Source: Oasisia sp. SBJ-2009
Lineage: Eukaryota; Annelida; Polychaeta; Sabellida; Siboglinidae
Reading direction: 5' to 3'
NCBI GenBank assembly: GCA_964017155.1
Contig: OZ024863.1
Coordinates: forward strand, 39,236,117 to 39,300,116
DNA: 64,000 bases
Positions 11,800 through 22,984 of this stretch are shown here, in pieces. A model generated the notes under the pieces. It was not told the origin of the DNA. It worked only from the letters and a program-made list of their open reading frames with translations, and searched no databases. The stretch's first letter is position 1; every line of letters starts with the position of its first letter. The translations under genes and the position numbers were made by a program.

Positions 11800-12983
11800 G
11801 CGTGTGTCACTGTGACACTGGCAGTCGTGTCCCCGTGTGATGTGACGTGTCCCGTGTTGCGCAGGCTGTCGTGCATGTTTCAGGCTGTGACACTGTGAGT
11901 CGTGGCCCGTGTGTTATGACATGTCCCGTGTGTTTCAGGCTGTGACACTGTGAGTCGTGTCCCCGTGTGTTCCAGGCTGTGACACTGTGAGTCGTGTCCC
12001 TGTGTGTTTCAGGCTGTGACACTGTGAATCGTGTCCCCTTGTGTTTCAGGCTGTGACACTGTGAGTCGTGTCCCCGTGTGTTTCAGGCCGTGACACTGTG
12101 AGTCGTGTCCCCGTGTGTTTCAGGCTGTGACACTGTGAGTCGTGTTTCAGTGTGTTTCAGGCTGTGACACTGTGAGTCGTGCCCCGTGTGTTTCAGACTG
12201 TGACACTGTGAGTCGTGTCCCGTGTGTTTCAGGCTGTGACATTGTGAGTCGTGTCCCCGTGTGTTTCAGACTGTGACACTGTGAGTCGTGTCCCCGTGTG
12301 TCCCGTGTTACGCAGGTTGTCGTGTGTGTTTCAGGTTGTGACACCGTGAGTCGTGTCCCCGTGTGTTTCAGGCTGTGACACTGAGAGTCGTGTCCCCGTG
12401 TGTTATGATGTGTCCCCGTGTTTTGTCGTTGTCGTGCGTGTGTCACCGTGACACTGTCAGTCGTGTCCCCGTGTGATGTGACGTGTCCCGTGTTGCGCAG
12501 GTTGTTGTGACATGCGTGTTTCAGGCTGTGACACGGTGTTCGTGAAGGACATGGCCTACTACCTGGTGAACCGCCTCGAGTCGCCCGAGTTCCTGCCCGA
12601 GGGCTACGTTCACACCTTCCTGCTGCGAGACCCGCACAAGTCCGTCTACTCGCTCTACAAGATGTCGCTCAACAAAGACCTCACAGGCACGTGTGTAGGG
12701 CTGGGCGGCCTCACTCGACCACGGCGCCAGTGTAGGATGAGGCCAGGGTGAATGTAGGGTTGGTTCGTTTGGCAGCAGGTCTAAGTACACAGTGTTCACA
12801 TGAGCACACTGAGCGTGTTTGTCTTGAGAAGAATCATTGACCTCTTTCATAGTTTCGAGTTTGTTTTACTCGTGAAAATGTTCATCAAGTTGGAAGTATA
12901 TTATTCAAGCAAAATGTTGTTGTGTAATCATAAATTTTGTTTTACTGCTTTTGATTATTCATTATGAGTGTCGCTATAAATAT

Positions 12984-13036
<53 letters not shown>

Positions 13037-16000
13037 GTGTGTCTGTGTGTGCGTGTGTGTGTCTGTGTCTGTGTGCGTGTGTGCGTGCGTGCGTGTGTGT
13101 GCGTGTGGGAATATATAAACATTTCAGCTCTATATTACAGCCGGCTTATGTCTCTAGTCCCCCTGTTGTAGGCTGGTCCCGCTTCGACGCCGCCGAGGTC
13201 GGCTTCAAGGAGCTCTACCAACTGTTCCAGCTCGTCACGAAGACTCTCGGCCACGAGGCCGTCGTCATTGACGCCGACGACCTGCTCAAGTACCCGGGTA
13301 CTCACTCACTCACTCACTCACTCGCTCGCTCACTCACCCACTCACTCACTCACCCACCCACCCACTCACTCACTAATTCACCCACTCACCCACTCACCCA
13401 CTCACTCACTCACTCACACATTTACCCACTTACCCATTCACTCACTCACTCACTCACTCACTCACTCACCCATTCACTCACTCACTCATTCACTCGCTCA
13501 ATCGTGTTTCGAGAGTCTGAATAAGCGAGTTTTCTATGATTCGCGACTGTCATTCTACGTGACGAATCATTCACAGCTGGTTCCCTCGGTCGTCGCCTGG
13601 TGTATCGCACGGGTCATTTAGTGGCGTTTAATTGTTCGTCTCTTATTTGTCTGACGTTTGCTCAGTGAGCACACATTCTGCCACGTTAATGACAGTTACA
13701 GACTCAATCAATCCGAATCGACCAAAACCATAACTGTCTCATCGGGAGGGCGGGTGGAGGTGGAGTCGCTCGCATGAGTGAACGATTTCTGCATCCCGTC
13801 ACATTGCTTGTTATTACACCAAACTTATAATGGCTCTTTCCATAAATAAAATTATACTCAAAGGCGTTGTACGCAATCAATACAACAATACTAAACAGTA
13901 TAGATAAAGCATACAAACATTAAGAGGTTTTGATTATAATCGGCGCAGTGTGGTAAGTTATCGAAACCGTGGTTGTTGTTTATGTTACTGGTATTTCACT
14001 TTGTAATTACATTTGCTGTAATAAATGTCACTTGGTATTTGTGACAGTGATCGTGGTGTGGCTATTTCCTGTCATCGTCGAGTTGATTATGCTATATGTG
14101 TTCCTGGCTGTCGAGTTGCTATGCCGGACACTCGATCGAAGTCTTGGTTTCAAATCAGCAGACAGTGAGGGTTCGAATTGTGTCCTTGATACAAAACCAA
14201 TGGAGGTTATCTCATTACTGCCAAGCAAATGTGGAAATAGCACGGTGAGGCCTTCGCCCAACCACGGGACACTGCGGCTGCGCATTGATGATGGCGACTG
14301 CCGGGCGAGACACGGAGAGGGTGCGAGATTAGTGGAAATTGCGGCAATTTGGAATCGGTGAGGAAGACAGGAAGGAACCGAAGCCTAATAGCAAGGCCAG
14401 TCTCATTACAAGTTACAGGCATACGGAAGAGTCCAACAATGCGGCACCGATTGTGCAAAAAAAAGTACTTCCGTGGCAACTAGTCAATGGGCAGCCTCTA
14501 TTAAGTCTTCTGTCTCTATGAAGTCTGCTGTCTCTATCAAGTCTTATGTCTCTATTAAGTCTTCTGTCTCTATCAAGTCTTCTGTCTCTATCAAGTCTTC
14601 TGTCTCTATGAAGTATTCTGTCTCTATGAAGTCTTCTGTCTCTATCAAGTCTTCTGTCTCTATCAAGTCTTCTGTCTCTATGAAGTATTCTGTCTCTATG
14701 AAGTCCTCTGTCTCTATCAAGTCTTCTGTCTATATGAAGTATTCTGTCTCTATGGAGTTTTCTGTCTCTATGAAGTCTTCTGTCTCTATGAAGTCTTCTG
14801 TCTCTATGAAGTCTTCTGTCTCTATGAAGTATTCTGTCTCTATGAAGTCTTCTGTCTCTATCAAGTCTTCTGTCTATATGAAGTCTTCTGTCTCTATGGA
14901 GTTTTCTGTCTCTATGAAGTCTTCTGTCTCTGTGAAGTCTTCTATCTCTATGAAGTCTTCTGTCTCTATGGAGTTTTCTGTCTCTATGAAGTCTTCTGTC
15001 TCTATGAAGTCTTCTGTCTCTATGAAGTCTTCTGTCTCTATGAAGTCTTCTGTATCTATGAAGTATTCTGTCTCTATGAAGTCTTCTGTCTCTATGAAGT
15101 CTTCTGTCTCTATTAAGTCTTCTGTCTCTATGAAGTCTTCTGTCTCTATGAAGTCTTCTGTCTCTATGAAGTATTCTGTCTCTATGAAGTCTTCTGTCTC
15201 TATCAAGTCTTCTGTCTCTATCAAGTCTTCTGTCTCTATCAAGTCTTCTGTCTCTATGAAGTATTCTGTCTCTATCAAGTCTTCTGTCTCTATGGAGTTT
15301 TCTGTCTCTATGAAGTCTTCTGTCTCTGTGAAGTCTTCTATCTCTATGAAGTCTTCTGTCTCTATGGAGTTTTCTGTCTCTATGAAGTCTTCTGTCTCTA
15401 TGAAGTCTTCTGTATCTATGAAGTATTCTGTCTCTATGAAGTCTTCTGTCTCTATGAAGTCTTCTGTCTCTATGAAGTCTTCTGTCTCTATGAAGTCTTC
15501 TGTCTCTATGAAGTATTCTGTCTCTATGAAGTCTTCTGTCTCTATCAAGTCTTCTGTCTATATGAAGTCTTCTGTCTCTATGGAGTTTTCTGTCTCTATG
15601 AAGTCTTCTGTCTATGTGAAGTCTTCTATCTCTATGAAGTCTTCTGTCTCTATGGAGTTTTCTGTCTCTATGAAGTCTTCTGTCTCTATGAAGTCTTCTG
15701 TATCTATGAAGTATTCTGTCTCTATGAAGTCTTCTGTCTCTATGAAGTCTTCTGTCTCTATGAAGTCTTCTGTCTCTATGAAGTATTCTGTCTCTATGGA
15801 GTCTTCTGTCTCTATGAAGTCTTCTGTCTCTATCAAGTCTTCTGTCTCTATCAAGTCTTCTGTCTCTATTAAGTCTTCTGTCTCTATGAAGTCTTCTGTC
15901 TCTATGAAAGCTTATGTCTGTCTTAAGTATTCTATCTCTGTCAAGTCTTCTGTCTCTGTCAAGTCTTCTGTCTCTATCAAGTGAATCCGCGGCACGTAAC

Positions 16001-16948
16001 TGTGGCCACTGTGGTCATGTGAACAGCCTATGGACAGCTTGTGGTGATGTGGTCAGTCTGTGGTCAGTCAGCGAACAGACCTCGATACTTATTCCGTACT
16101 TACACCTGCGTGGCAATGCCGCTGCAGTGGTGGGCAGTGACTCGTACACCGATGTTCCTCATGCGGATGATGTATGGCCTGCTCAAATCAAAGCGACTGA
16201 ACCACGCCGCATTGGCCACGCTATCTCGCCACTGACTACCGCTGCGCAATGATATTAATTGCTATTTGTAATAACATTTGATGGCAGCCCGGACAAACTG
16301 GTCGTTCTGCTGCTCGCTGTCAGTTTTCGCTGTTATAGCGTCACTGATGAACGTTAATGAGTTGTATGAACCGATGCATTTAGCGTCGATAGAGCCGCCA
16401 GACAGCTTCTGCAAAGTCTGACGAATGTTCTTCCAAAGCCGGGAGCCTAACGCGAAATGTTCCAGTCGTTCTTCATAGAGAAATGTCGTTTTTACAGCCG
16501 AAGTCGCTACTGGTTTCACATTGAGTGGAATCATTGGAAATTATTAGTTTAATTAGGTCGAGTGACTTGAATTTGTGACCGAATCCTGGTTTACTTTCCC
16601 CCAAAAATGCCAAATTGTTTTGACACGTACGCATGTACAATACATGTAATTGTACGATTACCTGCGTACATTAGTCGAATGTATGTTTCTTACATTCTAC
16701 GGCAAATATAAGTACATCTGTCAAATGTGTTCACTGCAATAGATTTCATTTTGTACGAAACGCATTCAGCCACACAGTAGTTACTACGCGAACTTTATTG
16801 GTTCGAGTTATTCCATTGCATGCTGTTTGTTATATATGGCAAAGCTACTGAGAAGTTGCATGGTTATTTATGGTTAGTGACATAAATTGATAGGGCGATG
16901 ATATCACCGCGTGAATGTATCTTAAATTGAGAGGGTGATGATATCACC

Positions 16949-17004
<56 letters not shown>

Positions 17005-17019
17005 GTATATATATGTATA

Positions 17020-17072
<53 letters not shown>

Positions 17073-17073
17073 G

Positions 17074-17121
<48 letters not shown>

Positions 17122-17137
17122 TATGTGTATGTGTCTG

Positions 17138-17180
<43 letters not shown>

Positions 17181-17692
17181 CTCTGTGTGTGACTCGTACG
17201 ATGATATCACCATGTGCGTGTCTCTTAAATGGAGACGACAATTATTTCACTATCGCGCGCGCAAAACACACACAACACACACAACACACACACACACAAC
17301 ACACAACACACACACACACAACACACACACACACAACACACACAAACAAACAAACAGTCACTGTCGCAAACTGACGGGACGATGATATCACCCTGTGCGT
17401 GTCTTCCACAGAGCCGCTGCTGCGCGCCTACTGCGACAAGGTGGGCATCGCGTTCGAGGACAGCATGCTGCACTGGGAGGACACGCCGAAGGAGATCTTC
17501 GAGGAGTGGATGCCGTGGTTCGAGGGCGTGCTCACCAGCAAGACGTTCCAGCCGTCCCCGACGAAGCCCGTCAGCCCCAACGTCGTGCCCGACCTGCCCC
17601 GGCACGTGCAGCGGGCCATCGACGACAGCATGCCGTACTACCGGAAGATGCACGCGCTCAGACTCCGACCAAACACGCTGCAGACGCAATAG
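9314..17692 (+). CDS. Sulfotransferase-like P-loop protein (5 exons, 269 aa)
   Basis: Model: 9,314-9,421; 11,010-11,142; 12,525-12,686; 13,172-13,297; 17,412-17,692. The phases close exactly (810 nt). Residues 12-23 read [12 protein letters not shown]; the PRSxST loop is the 5'-phosphosulfate (PAPS) binding signature of the sulfotransferase fold. Residues 112-123 read [12 protein letters not shown], matching the 3'-phosphate binding motif. The rest aligns in style with a family of cytosolic sulfotransferase-like P-loop proteins that is common in invertebrates and plants; there is no signal peptide or membrane segment. The substrate cannot be inferred. The start is the first ATG of the frame (GCCATGT context). 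Intron 3 appears to use a GC donor (AG|GCACGT at 12,687); a GT alternative six bases downstream would insert two residues. Intron 4 is 4.1 kb and carries an 18-bp satellite. A LINE fragment sits in intron 1. Confidence 0.85.
9748..10085. repeat. Perfect 27-bp inverted repeat around a TA-rich array, plus 12-bp tandem copies
   Basis: 9,748-9,774 and 9,950-9,976 are exact reverse complements. Between them lies 175 bp of (TA)n/(CATA)n. The right arm continues as about six copies of the 12-mer TTATTTTCAAAG up to 10,035, then another (AT)n run to 10,085. It lies in intron 1 of the sulfotransferase-like gene. Confidence 0.95.
10480..10960 (+). pseudogene. C-terminal fragment of a CR1-like LINE
   Basis: The start reads LHWLP then shifts frame to [20 protein letters not shown] and, further on, [13 protein letters not shown]. 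These phrases are characteristic of the extreme C-terminus of CR1/L2-type retrotransposon proteins. A frameshift and no intact RT remain. It ends near GATATAGGCGCTACA, which resembles the usual 3' end. Located in intron 1 of the sulfotransferase-like gene, same strand. Confidence 0.8.
10974..11009 (+). repeat. 7-bp tandem repeat abutting the exon-2 acceptor
   Basis: Five consecutive 7-mers (ACGTTTG, ACGTGTG, ACGTTTG, ACATGTG, ACGTGCA) run directly into the acceptor G at 11,009. The splice site of sulfotransferase exon 2 is therefore the last repeat unit. Confidence 0.85.
11223..11301. repeat. (CA)n microsatellite
   Basis: About 39 CA units, intron 2 of the sulfotransferase-like gene. Confidence 0.98.
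11740..12534 (+). repeat. 36-38-bp minisatellite carrying copies of the exon-3 acceptor
   Basis: About a dozen units containing TTTCAGGCTGTGACACTGTG, the same string (one mismatch) that spans the true acceptor and first bases of exon 3 at 12,521-12,535. Interspersed GTGTCCCCGTGTG blocks and GTCGTT repeats complete the array. The array ends in the exon itself. Confidence 0.92.
12991..13110. repeat. (GT)n microsatellite
   Basis: GT/GC-rich dinucleotide run in intron 3, ending about 60 bp before exon 4. Confidence 0.97.
13298..13500 (+). repeat. (ACTC)n array beginning at the exon-4 donor
   Basis: The donor GTACTCACTCACTC merges directly into about 200 bp of ACTC, ACCC and ATTC tetramers. Confidence 0.95.
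13501..14497. other. Intron 4 sequence, nothing firm
   Basis: No conserved frame. A B-box-like GGGTTCGAATTG at about 14,169 hints at a degraded tRNA-derived SINE, but no A box could be placed. Confidence 0.35.
14498..15981. repeat. 18-bp satellite, about 82 units, with higher-order structure
   Basis: Consensus unit TCTATGAAGTCTTCTGTC. Variants (ATC, GTG, GGAGTTT, AAGTATT) recur in blocks: the order ATGGAGTTTTC, then GTGAAG, then TCTATC repeats at about 14,895, 15,292 and 15,580, spacings near 396 and 288 bp (22 and 16 units). Because 18 is a multiple of 3, it is open on both strands; the 503-codon plus frame and the shorter minus frames are not treated as genes. Lies in intron 4. Confidence 0.96.
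15982..16889. other. Intron 4 sequence, no feature
   Basis: Unique sequence with only short unsupported frames. Confidence 0.4.
16890..17411. repeat. Microsatellite cluster with four GATGATATCACC copies before exon 5
   Basis: (TA)n 16,956-17,120, (GA)n 17,143-17,176 and CA-rich 17,266-17,355 are separated by the 12-mer GATGATATCACC at about 16,896, 16,936, 17,199 and 17,380. The last copy is followed by CTGTGCGTGTCTTCCACAG, the acceptor of exon 5. The third copy is followed by the similar ATGTGCGTGTCTCTTA. Confidence 0.88.
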
Positions 17693-17825
17693 ACGTAGGC
17701 GACAGAACGTAGTCGGACCGCAGAGCTGCGACTGTCTCGGTTACGGCGTCTTAGACTTTAGCGGTGTTAGCGAACGTCCGAGACGATGACATTCGGTGCG
17801 AGTGTGAGCGAGAACGGGACTCGAT

Positions 17826-18062
17826 GGGCGAGTGACGTGTCATCGTGACGTGTCATCGTGACGTGTCATCGTGACGTGTCAACATGACGTGTCATCATGA
17901 CGTGTCTTCGTGACGTGTCATCGTGACGTGTCATCGTGACGTGACATCGTGACGTGTCATCGTGACGTGTCATCGTGACGTGCCACCGCGACGTGTCATC
18001 GTGGCGTGTGATCATGATGTGTCATCCTGACGGGTCATCATGATGTGTCATCATGACGTGTT
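17826..18062 (+). repeat. 13-bp minisatellite in the sulfotransferase 3' region
   Basis: About 18 units of GACGTGTCATCGT with variants, between the stop codon and the poly(A) signal, so probably transcribed in the 3' UTR. Confidence 0.93.
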
Positions 18063-18268
18063 CGCGTGTAAATGGTTTTAAGTCTTATAGTCACTGCTTC
18101 AAGATACGGTCACGTTAGATGCGTTGATGTCCTCAAATACTCAAAACACAACCAACCACATCTACCCAAAGTATTAGACACGATCGCATAGAGAAAATGT
18201 CGTCAATTGCGCTATTACAGTGCATTATTAATATAAATATAGAACCTAGTATGCAAGCATCGGAGCCA

Positions 18269-18274
18269 AATAAA
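18269..18274 (+). promoter_or_regulatory. Candidate poly(A) signal of the sulfotransferase-like gene
   Basis: AATAAA 577 bp after the stop codon, followed within 20-30 bp by a GT-rich stretch (GAGTGTTGCTGTGTTTGC). Confidence 0.55.
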
Positions 18275-18879
18275 ATGCTTACGGAGTGTTGCTGTGTTTG
18301 CTTTATTCTGACCAACGAAATATATGCATGTTTATAGTAATGTGTATAGTATTTATGCCAAACATGATAGTTATATGTAGGACCTACCAGTATTACAAAG
18401 TATACCCATCATGGGCGAACAGTATTCAAAATGCTCTCGGTATGTCAGTGTCAGTATGCGGATATTTAAATGTCCGTCCAGTTGTTGCATTTAACTGGGT
18501 AGGGCATAGCCGTTTAGTTTGAACACCACTTAGTTTGTTCCCTCAGCCAGGCAATTGCTTTGACATTTTTAAGCATATAAATAAGCTCAATTACGCCAAT
18601 TCACGAATAAGCACGCTGACAGTGTCGCCATCTCGTGATTATATAAAACACTTCCTCGTGCGTATATAAGGCCAAGCATAATAATAATTGCAACGCGTTG
18701 GTTGCTATATCTGACTTCTCAAAGGTTGCCAACAGTCAATATACCATGTCTAAAAACAAAAACAGAATAATATTCTTTTTCATGATTTATTCATCATTAA
18801 TGGAAGTTACTTATAATCAGTGGGACACTCCATCATCGTCAGCCGCTGCAAGGATGTTGACTTTTCAACGCGAGGTCGA
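18275..18879. other. No gene seen
   Basis: AT-rich unique intergenic sequence. Confidence 0.4.
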
Positions 18880-19395
18880 CATTCCGACACGACACGACAC
18901 GACACAGAGGTAGACATTCCGATACGACACATACGTTAACATTCAGACACGACACATAGGTTAGCATTCAGACACGGCACATAGGTTAGCATTCAGACAC
19001 GACACATAGGTTAACATTCAGACACGACACATAGGTTAACATTCAGACACGACACATAGGTTAACATTCAGACACGACACAGACGTTAACATTCAGACAC
19101 GACACATAGGTTAACATTCAGACACGACACATAGGTTAACATTCAGACACGACACAGACGTTAACATTCAGACACGACACATAGGTTAACATTCAGACAC
19201 GACACACATGTTAACATTCAGACACGACACATAGGTTAACATTCAGACACGACACAGACGTTAACATTCCGACACGACACAGAGGTTGACATTCAGACAC
19301 GACACATAGGTTAACATTCAGACACGACACAGACGTTAACATTCCGACACGACGCAGACGTTGACATTCAAACACGACACATACGTTGACATTCC
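18880..19395. repeat. 25-bp minisatellite
   Basis: About 20 copies built on AACATTCAGACACGACACAT with ATAGGTT/AGACGTT variants. Confidence 0.95.
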
Positions 19396-20039
19396 GATAT
19401 GACATGATGAATAGAGTAAACGAACAAAGTTCGACGGTCGTCTTTCCGCCCTGTTGACTGGTCGCACTGGGCAACTCTAGTAGATTGTGCAGAAGGCTGA
19501 ACACTGGCCGAGTAAGTGGAGATGAGTGTGTCGTTAATGCCGAAGCCACGAACTATGGGCAGAATAATGTCCGTGGGAGGAAATGAAGTGATGCTCATCA
19601 CGCCTTTGCACCAAGTTATGCGTATGTAATTGGGCAGAATCAAGTCCAGGCACAAATCCTTTTATTACGGTTAGATTGCGGTTACCAATAAAACACGAAC
19701 AGGTGTATTCTCTACATGCCAGGTGGGCAGATTGACGTCTCTTCGAGTGTTCATTGTCGCTCACAGTGGCAGTAGATTTGCCTGTCGTCTTTTCAAGCGG
19801 GTAAATTTGCGACACCTAATAATAGTTAAGCAGCATTGCATTAATAACATAGAACACTAGATAATATTTTGCACGCGTACGTCGCCGTTGATATATGTTC
19901 TTTACGAGATTCCAATATAAAAGATATATAAAACATGTTGCATTTAGAAACAAGTGGTTTATTGATGGCAATATGTCTCACAATGTCACACCGTGTCCCG
20001 CCGTGGTCCAGCCCCGCTTCTCTGCCTATCTCATCCCTT

Positions 20040-20095
20040 ATCCTTCCTGTCTATCTATCATCCGCTCTTTGTTTAGCTTCTTATATAATACACAC

Positions 20096-20146
<51 letters not shown>

Positions 20147-20164
20147 CGTGTATTATATAAGAAG

Positions 20165-20245
<81 letters not shown>

Positions 20246-20307
20246 GTGTGTATAATATATAAGTGTATATTTATATATATGTATAAATATATAATTATAT
20301 ATATATA

Positions 20308-20370
<63 letters not shown>

Positions 20371-20414
20371 TTCCTGTCAATCTATCATCCGCTCTTTGTT
20401 TAGCTTCTTACATA

Positions 20415-20473
<59 letters not shown>

Positions 20474-20602
20474 TATATATATATAATTTATTATATATAT
20501 ATATAATTTATTATATAGATATATTTATAATTTATTATTATATATATACACACAATTTATTATATATAATTATATATATATATATATATAAATATATAAT
20601 AA

Positions 20603-20671
<69 letters not shown>

Positions 20672-20680
20672 CTTCTTCTT
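20040..20680. repeat. (TA)n expanse with repeated and inverted flanks
   Basis: Several long (TA)n runs. A 45-bp flank (CCTTCCTGTC...TTAGCTTCTTA) occurs twice (about 20,041 and 20,369). AGCTTCTTATATAATACAC at about 20,077 is inverted at about 20,148-20,166, giving a palindrome. Confidence 0.93.
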
Positions 20681-20974
20681 CTTCTTCTTCGCCTTTTCCG
20701 ACTAGGTGGGGTCAGCGGCCCGAATTCTTGATTTCCAGAATTATAATATATATATGAAATGACTTATTATAATATATATGAAATGATATATATGTATCAT
20801 CATCATCATTGTGCAGCCGTAGTGTCCCTGCCGTGATTTTTCGACATTATACGTCTCTCTGTGTCTCAGCCTCCTAGCTCCGTGCGGCTGCCCGTGCCTT
20901 AAATGTCGAATGTTCACCGACAAGTGTTCGAGTCATTCTACGACGTCGCCTTTCTCCCAATACCTATTGTTCTC

Positions 20975-21227
20975 AAACACCTGTTCTCTTTCAAGTCGGT
21001 TGTATCGATCACATCGCCTTCACGTCGCCGACCTAGCGGCACGTTGTCACGCACAACTTTCAGTCGCTCTCTCTTGGAAACGCTCCTAATAAAACCAATT
21101 AGGCGAACGCGGCAGGACGCTGCAAATGCGTCGTTTCACACGTTCGTCAAATGTGCGCATCGTGGCGTAAGAGCGAGGAAGATGTCCAGTGAGGCGGCAT
21201 GGCGGCTGTCCGTAGCGCCAATGTCCA
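20975..21227. repeat. Dispersed repeat, copy 2 (partner at 8,105-8,357)
   Basis: Same orientation and length as copy 1. Differences seen are CGCCG to CGTCG and GCGCG to GCGCA. Flanks differ immediately to the right. Confidence 0.9.
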
Positions 21228-21379
21228 TGTAGAGGCAGATACACAATGGTCACCGTTGTAGAATCAAACAACATCACCAGATAGTTAAGAAAAAACACCT
21301 ACAAATACGTTGTCATGTCATGTTCCAGAGACAACTTCACACATCGAGTCGTAAATCGTGTCGTCTGTTTTACTGCCTT

Positions 21380-22765
21380 TGCCGAGGCGATCTATTTATG
21401 TGGAGCATCTACCATCCTTAAACAAGGTTACTCCAAGTAAGATATTTCAGGCACTTGTCTTCTTCTGTCTTCTCACTATTCCTGCAGATGTCTGCACTGA
21501 TGTTGTTTGTGTAGCTGGCCGTGACTTTGATGTGCTCTATGTTGACCTCCATGCTTGAAGCCTCTGCACTTTGAGGCAATCTGGTGGTAAAATGTTTAAG
21601 TTCGTCATTGCTGCCGGCCATTATATAAAATTGTCTTCAGCGAGGTAAGGTTAAAGACCGGCCTTGCACCTGCTGTGATGGATGTGTATGGTGCCTTGCA
21701 TGGTTGTTCTAGAACTCTGTTAAAGAACACTGGGGAGAGCAAGCAACCATTAGAACAACAATGTTGTTCTAATGAATTCTCCGCTCTGTTTGTTCAACAG
21801 AACGGCTCTGTCCGTGCGTCTGTATATAGTGTGTGTATGACTTTAACCAATCCTTCCTCTATCTTGACTCCTCTGTCATAGTCCATCAATGCAGACTTGA
21901 AGGCCTTCATAAAGTTTATGAAGTTGTGAAAGATATTTTGTTGATGACATTCGTGTTGAGTATCTCATGCTGTATACCACACGTGACTTTCATGAAGACA
22001 TCCATATCATATGCGATCTTGTGAATTGTATGGGTTTTACACATGTATGGCGGGTGGGTGTAGACAAAGAGGTCGTTGCCATACTCTGTCCAGCGGCTCA
22101 GTATAACACTGCTTTCCGTCAGGAGATTTCCATCTGGTGTTGTGGGTTACTGAGAGTAGCATAAATTATTGCTCTGTCATACTGTTAATCCTTGCATATG
22201 TCCGCGATCCATCTGTCTTGCTCCTTCATCTTGTTCAAGTATTTATCCAGTCTACGGCAGCCCTCCGTACGCCTCGTTTTATGCTGTCATTGCATCTCAG
22301 CCTTGGTCTTCATCTTCCTCATTTGCCACCCTCTTCTACTTTCCACGCTCTGTTAGACACTCTTCTTCACTCGTTCTTTATACATAGCCCTGCCTATTTT
22401 GTTTCTTCTTAAGGTGTTTTTCTTCATTTATAAATATCTTCCTTCACTTAATTTATCGTCCTTCTGTCCTCTCGTGTTAATCTACATTTGGTCCAACCCA
22501 CTTGTTTTCTGCCCCCTGTAACCCCTCCACCTGTCTCCCGATGAATACCATTGTGCTCCTAACCAATACTGTTAAAGATCAGATTGACAACACACTCCCT
22601 TTCAATTGTTTCTTCCGTTTTATATCCCAAATAACGGCTTCTACCCTCTTCCAGTGTGCCACTCCTGCTTGCATCCACCTCTGTTGTTACCTCTCCTCTC
22701 ATCCTCAGAATTAGATGTACACCCAAAGTATTGCAAACATGTAACGGTCGGTATTTTCTGAGCAC
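21380..22765 (-). pseudogene. Decayed LINE reverse transcriptase
   Basis: Minus-strand fragments in shifting frames, from right to left: LILRMRGEVTTEVDASRS (about 22,700), a DGNLLTESSVILSRW block preceding the RT (about 22,110), ALMDYDRGVK (about 21,880), and LMAGSNDELKHFTTRL followed by NNISADI...KYL (about 21,620-21,420), which is the segment just after the FADD motif and into the thumb of a widespread invertebrate LINE. Multiple stops and frameshifts. Confidence 0.75.
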
Positions 22766-22984
22766 ATATTCTATGGTACCGCACTAAGTTTAGTTAGAAA
22801 CTCCATAAATCCGAAACAGCTTTAACTACTAAAGAATACAATGTATGTTAGTGAGCCCTTCTCCTAAACAGGAGACATGATAATATTAGAAAACTGTTTC
22901 ATTTATTGTTTTGAGGATAAATAATTATTCTTATCCTCAAAATGTGCCATCTCAGTTCAACAGTGGACCCCGTTCCATTTAATG

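Noticed and set aside
14473..15984. 503-codon frame encoding SVSMKS repeats
   Set aside because: Direct consequence of an 18-bp satellite; the opposite strand is also open, there is no splice or promoter support, and it lies in an intron.
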